DNA of 64,000 nucleotides. Source: Albula goreensis. Lineage: Eukaryota > Chordata > Actinopteri > Albuliformes > Albulidae. Both the position numbers and the translations under genes were made by a program. Shown here piece by piece: positions 59,201-64,000 of the stretch (position 1 is its first letter; the number at the start of each line of letters is the position of its first letter). The notes below the pieces were generated by a model, which ran no database searches, was not told the DNA's origin, and saw nothing but the letters and a program-made list of their open reading frames with translations. The DNA lies in contig CM040745.1 in NCBI GenBank assembly GCA_022829145.1, positions 30,773,406 to 30,837,405 of the forward strand. Direction: 5' to 3'.

Positions 59201-61291
59201 AACAGCTGAATGTTTTTCACTGAAGGCTAGCTCTACATTTTATTCAGCCCTGTGACTCCTGAATTGTCATGTTGTGTTCCTGAGTATTGGGGTGAAACAT
59301 CGGTGTTGTTTTAAATGCAGAGTGTGATGTTTGCAGTGCTTGAGTGTGCACCACGGTCCTGTGTTTTTAGAAGGGTTAGAGTGTTTCGACCGCTCGGGTT
59401 TCACAGACAGGCTGCTCACAAAAGTTACACATGACTAGCTTTTAGTGTAGTTTGCATCCACAAGCAGATCCATTTCAATACAAACAGCAGACATGCAACA
59501 AGTTAATTATAGCTGGATGTCATTTAATGTAGCTACAGTAATACAACAAAATACCAATGCACTTAATTTGTCTGATGTTCATTTGCTACAACTGTACAAA
59601 ATGTTAGCTTTGTAAGCACATGTGTAAGTACAGGTGTGTGTGTGTGTGTGTGTGAGTGAGTAGGGTGCAGAATGGTGTATGCAATAGACACCAGCTGCTA
59701 TAAGTGGAAGAGGTTAAATTCAACCCCTACAATCCCAGGTTTACCCATTCTCTCATTCCTCATTTCTCTCAACCTCCACTATTATAGTAACAGGCTATGG
59801 CAGTGGAGTGGAGGTCAGACCAGGGACTTCGCCGTCTGAAATCCCTGTTGAGATGCAGAGCAGTGCGGGCTCTGTGTAAATGGGGGGCGTTGTCTGACAC
59901 TCGAGCTGTGAGGGCAGGGGTGTTTTTGGTGAGTACAAAGCCGGCCACATGGACCAGGCACAGAGGCCTCTATGCATGACTGCCCCCCTCGGCCCCCCCA
60001 ACTCTCTTTGAGCTTTGCTCCTGCCCCGCGATCTGCTGCTCAGCTTTGCAGAGCAGGTTCAGGGTTTTCAGCCTTTTGAGAGGGGGCCAGCTCTAGAAAG
60101 CGGAGCGGGCTGGGAAAGGGAGACGGTTCCTCCCCGGTGATTACCGCGCCGAGGAAAGGCCTCTTTTCACGGCTCCCGGGAGTCGCTCCTCTAACCTGGC
60201 CCGCCGTCTCACGGAGCAGAGATAACGGGGCCCGTTGTTGCCCACGGGAGAGGAACAAAAACCGCACTGTCCCCCTCGCTCTTTGTCCAACGCTTTGATT
60301 TCATCGGTGTCAGCCAGCAAGTAACTGGAACTCTGGGTAATCAGAGAGGAAAGCTGGCCAGATCTAACCCGCCCTCTCTGCCGTTTTCGATAGTACCTTC
60401 CTATTATTTTGGGGACACAGAATTGGAGGATTACGGAAATCCAATATGGTGGGAGTTGGTGTAACGGGAGAAAGGCCAGTGAAAGGGAGGAGTCCTGTGT
60501 GTTCTCCGAGCCCTTGTGATAGGCCCGGGGTTTGTTCTGAGGACTGCCACAGAGGGCGAGTAAGGGTGAGATTCGGAGGTCTGGTTTCAGTCGGATAGAC
60601 ACCCCATGCATCCCAGGGCAGCTGATGTAGTCTCATGGAGGGGTCAGGATGTCAGGATTCATTTATCCGTCTAAACCTTTTGTCTGTGCGATATAAGGCA
60701 TTTGGCTCATTAGCGCTGCTGTCTTTGAAGAGATTAGAAAGTTAAATGGGGGGCTTTTTTCCACTGAGAGATATAAACAATAAAGAGAAGAGAACTAGTC
60801 TATCTGAATTTACCCAGTGTGATCTGGTATTAGTAAAGAACTTTACTCATTGAAAAAAACAATGACTTGGAACCAGATGAAAAGTCAAGAATCCGATATG
60901 CATGCCAAATTCAAATATGAGAAATAATTTCTCATGTTTCTCATACTCTTGACATGAATGTATTAATGCTGTCTAGTGTCTCAGCTGTCCACAAACAAAA
61001 ATGTCATCTCAGACATTTGTATTATAGCATTTGAAACCATTTGTTTATGGTGTGTTTCATCTGAGATTGATGGACAGGTGTCAGATCACCAGAGGTGGTG
61101 TGTTCTGGGTAATTTGTTATTATGGAATGCTTTAAGGGATTTCTGACCACCTCCTTTCTTCTGCTGTCCCTTGCTCCTACAGGATGGGGTCATCTCAGTT
61201 CAGGACATAGACCTGGTGATGACAGAGGGACTGGGTATGCGCTATGCTTTCATAGGTCCCATGGAAACCATGCATCTCAACGCACCTGAAG
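47928..61291 (+). CDS. cryl1: Lambda-crystallin / L-gulonate 3-dehydrogenase, N-terminal part
   Basis: CRYL1 oxidises L-gulonate to 3-dehydro-L-gulonate with NAD in the cytosolic uronate cycle and belongs to the 3-hydroxyacyl-CoA dehydrogenase family. Six exons are in the window: 47928-47974, 48798-48905, 50315-50441, 54285-54446, 55563-55757, 61183-61291. They join in frame to 249 residues plus one base; human is 319, so the last ~70 residues lie beyond the window. The NAD-binding Rossmann motif is seen as [14 protein letters not shown] near the start. The active-site regions SSSTSCL, SHPVNPPYY and [10 protein letters not shown] supply the expected Ser, His and Asn, and [19 protein letters not shown] matches the human protein closely. 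Exon 3 has an unusual acceptor embedded in a TG/CG repeat; exon 5 has a weak GTTGGT donor. Confidence 0.95.
50066..50168 (-). mobile_element. Fish SINE-type repeat fragment
   Basis: 'gggagaacatgcaaactccacac' followed by 'gtgaggccacagtgctgacccctgagaagctgtaccaccc' is the complement of a widespread fish tRNA-derived element (head 'gg.ggctcagtggttagcactg'). The middle is eroded. In reverse orientation in cryl1 intron 2. Confidence 0.65.
50197..50310 (+). repeat. (TG)n/(CGTG)n microsatellite abutting cryl1 exon 3
   Basis: A pure GT run to 50280 followed by GCGTGCGC-type units to about 50310, only four bases before the AG acceptor at 50313-50314. Confidence 0.98.
51590..51660 (+). mobile_element. 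L2/SINE tail fragment
   Basis: 'gcaattgctcttatccagagtgactta' matches the common fish SINE/L2 tail read in reverse orientation. Only a short fragment remains, in the cryl1 intron. Confidence 0.45.
56432..56630 (+). mobile_element. tRNA-derived SINE
   Basis: A-box-like 'gtagtctaatggctaagg' at 56443-56460 and B box GGTTCAAGCCC at 56488-56498 form a pol III promoter, followed by the 'gggcccttgaacaaggccctcaatccc' body. It is in cryl1 intron 5. It is a SINE, not a functional tRNA gene, since no cloverleaf is preserved. Confidence 0.75.
57540..57875 (+). repeat. 50-bp tandem repeat
   Basis: Five 50-bp units begin at 57626, 57676, 57726, 57776 and 57826, each with TGATGTCACTGAGAGAGATT then 'agtggtgtagagat', with growing divergence at the right end. 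Two shorter, more divergent relatives precede them (57541 and 57583), the first holding the palindrome TGACGTCA. Confidence 0.9.
60000..60620. other. GC/CpG-rich block in cryl1 intron 5
   Basis: About 600 bp with dense CpG (for example 'ttaccgcgccgagg', 'gccgtctcacggagc') in an otherwise AT-rich intron. There is no exon of cryl1 and no recognisable protein in any frame. Candidate conserved non-coding element or intronic CpG island. Confidence 0.4.
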
Positions 61292-64000
61292 GTACCTGCA
61301 TATGAACTTCAGACTGGCTCACTCTTTCTCCATATATTAGTCTCTCAACTGCTTTCACTTAACCTAGTGGCATCTGCAGCTTAAGTGAGAGTGAGACTAC
61401 CTGAGTCAGTCAGTAAGTAGTCCATGAACATGCCAAGAGGGTGCAGTTGTATATTTAACAGAATTACAATATCTAGCCCTTTCAGTTTAGATGAATTGGG
61501 TGAGACAGACTAAACTCTGTAAAATATCAAATTTCTAGTGAATTAGGCAGAATTGGTGACTATTGCCAGGTCAAGATTTTCTGATGATTCTTAGCTAACT
61601 GCATAATGATAATGCATTTGTTTTTGTCTCAACAAAAGTAAAAAAAAAAAAAGAAGTATTTCAGACATATGTTTTGAAAATATTATAGATATCTTAGATT
61701 GGAAACATGTTTTTGGTTGTGCTATGGCTGACTGAAAAAAATAGACAATAAATAGGAAGACATGGAGCTGAAAAGAGAATTTGCGAAAATCCTTTGGTTG
61801 TTTTGAGGTCTCTTGAGAAGGTTTGCCGTTTTTAGAGAGCTGAAGGGAATTATAAATCACCCTCAGGCAGATTCTTAAGATAATCTTTCCACCATACTTA
61901 GAATTTTACACACATAAGTGTCACATTCAACATGTGGAATCCTCTGTGAGTACACCCATGGACATATGAAGCGCTTCTGTGTGCTGCCAGCCCTCAGATC
62001 TAGAATTAGGAGGAGCCATAGCCTTGCCTGCCTCGACCTTTGACCTCTCAGATGGCTCGCACCCTCCTGTGAGATAATAAGAAGGGTGTTAGCTGTATCT
62101 CTTAGTCCCTATGACTGTGTGACCTGCATGGCCAGGTGGTGAATCAGTGAATGCGCCCTGGACACCACACTCAATGGCAAGCACTGCTCAAACTGTGAGT
62201 AACATTTACAGATCACAGGCAGGGTTAGTCCACAAGTCATGTTACCTTAGAACAGAACTGCACCTACAGGCCTTTGATTGGATAATTCACTTTACAGAGA
62301 TACCCCTGACCATCAGCACCCTGGCACATGTGATTTTACACCTTTGGCCTAATGTCTCTCTATAAGAATAGTCTGACTGTTTAGCTGCTGATGGGGTGGA
62401 CAGACTGGTGTTGGTGTGACTCATGCTGATGGTAGCATAGACGTGTGAGAATCATTGAAGTCGAGCTGGTGGCAAAAACAGATTTGGTGCAAATCTGCTA
62501 GTGTTCTTGCTGAAAATAAAAGTGCTTTTACTCAGTTATTGTTGTTCATTGTAGAAAGAGAATTATCTGATTCTGTGTTAGTGATGATGAAAGCAAAATT
62601 TGATTTTGTCAGTCTGAGTCAATTGTAAACAGAATTTTTGTGACCTGCTATTTGTTTTTTTAGAATGTGAAGATGATCGAATTCTATTAAAAAAAAATCT
62701 TTACTGGGGCTAGAGGAAAAACTAGTCCATACGAATGAAGAAATTAATATAAAACAAGTATCCTTTAAGTAGCCTTAAAAGTATCTTCATTTGTGAGTGC
62801 ATTTCTCTCATAGCTTAATGTTTTACGTGATCATACTGGAGTTTTTATAGTTCTGTTGTTACTGCAGGTCCTCCAAAAGCTAGTCAAAACACTCAAGTCA
62901 TGCTTTTTTGTCTTTCTTACCACACAAACATCAGCTCCTAAGGAGAAGAGAAGGCCATCATAGGGAACTTGTGTGACTCTGAATCAGCAAATCAGTGTGA
63001 GCACTTCTGTATTTGGAGATCAATAAATTTTATTAAATTAATTCACTCTAGATGTTAAGCATTTGTACTGAAACACATCTGCTTAAGAAAAAGTGCTAAT
63101 CATCCCAGTAATGATCTCTGCAAGTGATTAACTAGCAAAAAAAAAGATCTCCAAAAATGATCCATTAAAAGTGTGTTTGCCTTGTTCCAGAACAAAAGCA
63201 TGTAGATAAACCCTTTATCGGCACATCACATTTCTTATCTTGTATTTTGTAAGTCCTTTATGGTCTTTGTTGAGGCTGTGGCTTGCCTAAGTGCTGTTGA
63301 GACACATCTACTCTCTACAACAAGCCTATCACATTTTCAGACCCTCTCTGTCACTCAAACCCAGTGCAGGTTTAGTAAGGTTCATTACGTATTGGATAAC
63401 CATGGCTTTATCCCTAGTAGAAAGTTTGATTGATATGAGAAGGTCAGCAAAGACACAGTCAGTATAGGGTGTGGGTCCCACTCCTAGGCTGAGATGTAAT
63501 TGTGGGTTTTTTCCTGCCATTGACTGCAAAAATGAGATGATGAGCAAACCCTCAGCTATCTTGAGTTCTGTGGAAAATTCCCAGCAATGTCTCACTTTAA
63601 ATCTAAAACCCCCTAAATCTATAAACCTTTACTCTGACCTTGTCCTGCCGAGATGCATTTTCAGTATAGTCACTAAACTCTGGTGTTTTTCTGTTAACAA
63701 CCAGATTCAGTAACTCATAACTACTCAAAGTTAGCAAGATTTAGATCTGGGTTCAAAACCAGACTGTTGTGCTTAGGTAATTGGTGGGGGAGGGGTGGCT
63801 ATGGTATCCACTATGGTACTCATCGGCACTATGAATGCATGTAATGGCATGATTATTGAAAGTTTTCAATAAAAGCATGTTATAAAAACAAATTCCATGG
63901 GTTAACCCTTAGTCTCTACATCCCTGCTTACTACAAGGGACATGAGAAGGGCCAGGAGCTATCTGTAAACCCCAACATTAACCTCATTTTAGCCCCAATA
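61292..64000 (+). other. cryl1: cryl1 intron running off the window
   Basis: Starts at donor GTACCTGC. No exon matching the C-terminal part of CRYL1 (the region after HLNAEG) was found. AT-rich, with no feature I can support. Confidence 0.65.

Noticed and set aside
61292..64000. Search for the remaining cryl1 exons
   Set aside because: No segment reads like the CRYL1 C-terminal region with proper splice sites; the exons must lie beyond the window.

Overview
This is genomic DNA from a ray-finned fish, most likely a teleost. The evidence is vertebrate genes broken into many short exons with GT-AG introns, four very long (TG)n tracts, and tRNA-derived SINE fragments with the tail typical of fish genomes (a 'cgctttggataaaagc'-like core). 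I cannot name the species. There are no prokaryotic, viral or CRISPR features.

Four genes are present, all recognised by reading spliced exons against the known vertebrate proteins: xpo4 (exportin-4, + strand, last 18 coding exons, 3850-26051), eef1akmt1 (eEF1A lysine methyltransferase 1, formerly n6amt2, + strand, complete, 29737-31431), ift88 (intraflagellar transport 88, - strand, complete, 33334-46472, with a non-coding first exon near 47316) and cryl1 (lambda-crystallin / L-gulonate 3-dehydrogenase, + strand, first six coding exons, 47928-61291, continuing past the window). Order and orientation match human 13q12 (XPO4-EEF1AKMT1-IL17D-IFT88-CRYL1, read in this direction), except that no il17d is visible between eef1akmt1 and ift88.

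Layout: 1-3849 is xpo4 intron. 3850-26051 is xpo4, whose introns hold the long (TG)n tracts, a GC-rich block and a 36-bp minisatellite. 26052-29736 is xpo4 3' UTR and spacer. 29737-31431 is eef1akmt1. eef1akmt1 and ift88 converge tail to tail across 31432-33333. ift88 and cryl1 are head to head with about 0.6 kb between the ift88 first exon and the cryl1 start codon. That shared promoter carries ZNF143-like, CCAAT, GC-box and RFX X-box-like sites. 61292-64000 is cryl1 intron.

The most notable observations are: (a) three minor-spliceosome (U12-type) introns, one AT-AC and one GT-AG in xpo4 and one GT-AG in ift88, recognisable at both ends; (b) four in-frame, phase 1-1 candidate cassette exons in the disordered C-terminal part of ift88, including an apparent duplicated exon pair and an 18-nt microexon; (c) a minisatellite that ends at the branch site of a U12 intron; (d) a (TG)n-type tract replacing the polypyrimidine tract of cryl1 exon 3. 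The genes do not form one pathway: xpo4 is nuclear transport, eef1akmt1 is translation-factor methylation, ift88 is cilium assembly and cryl1 is uronate metabolism.
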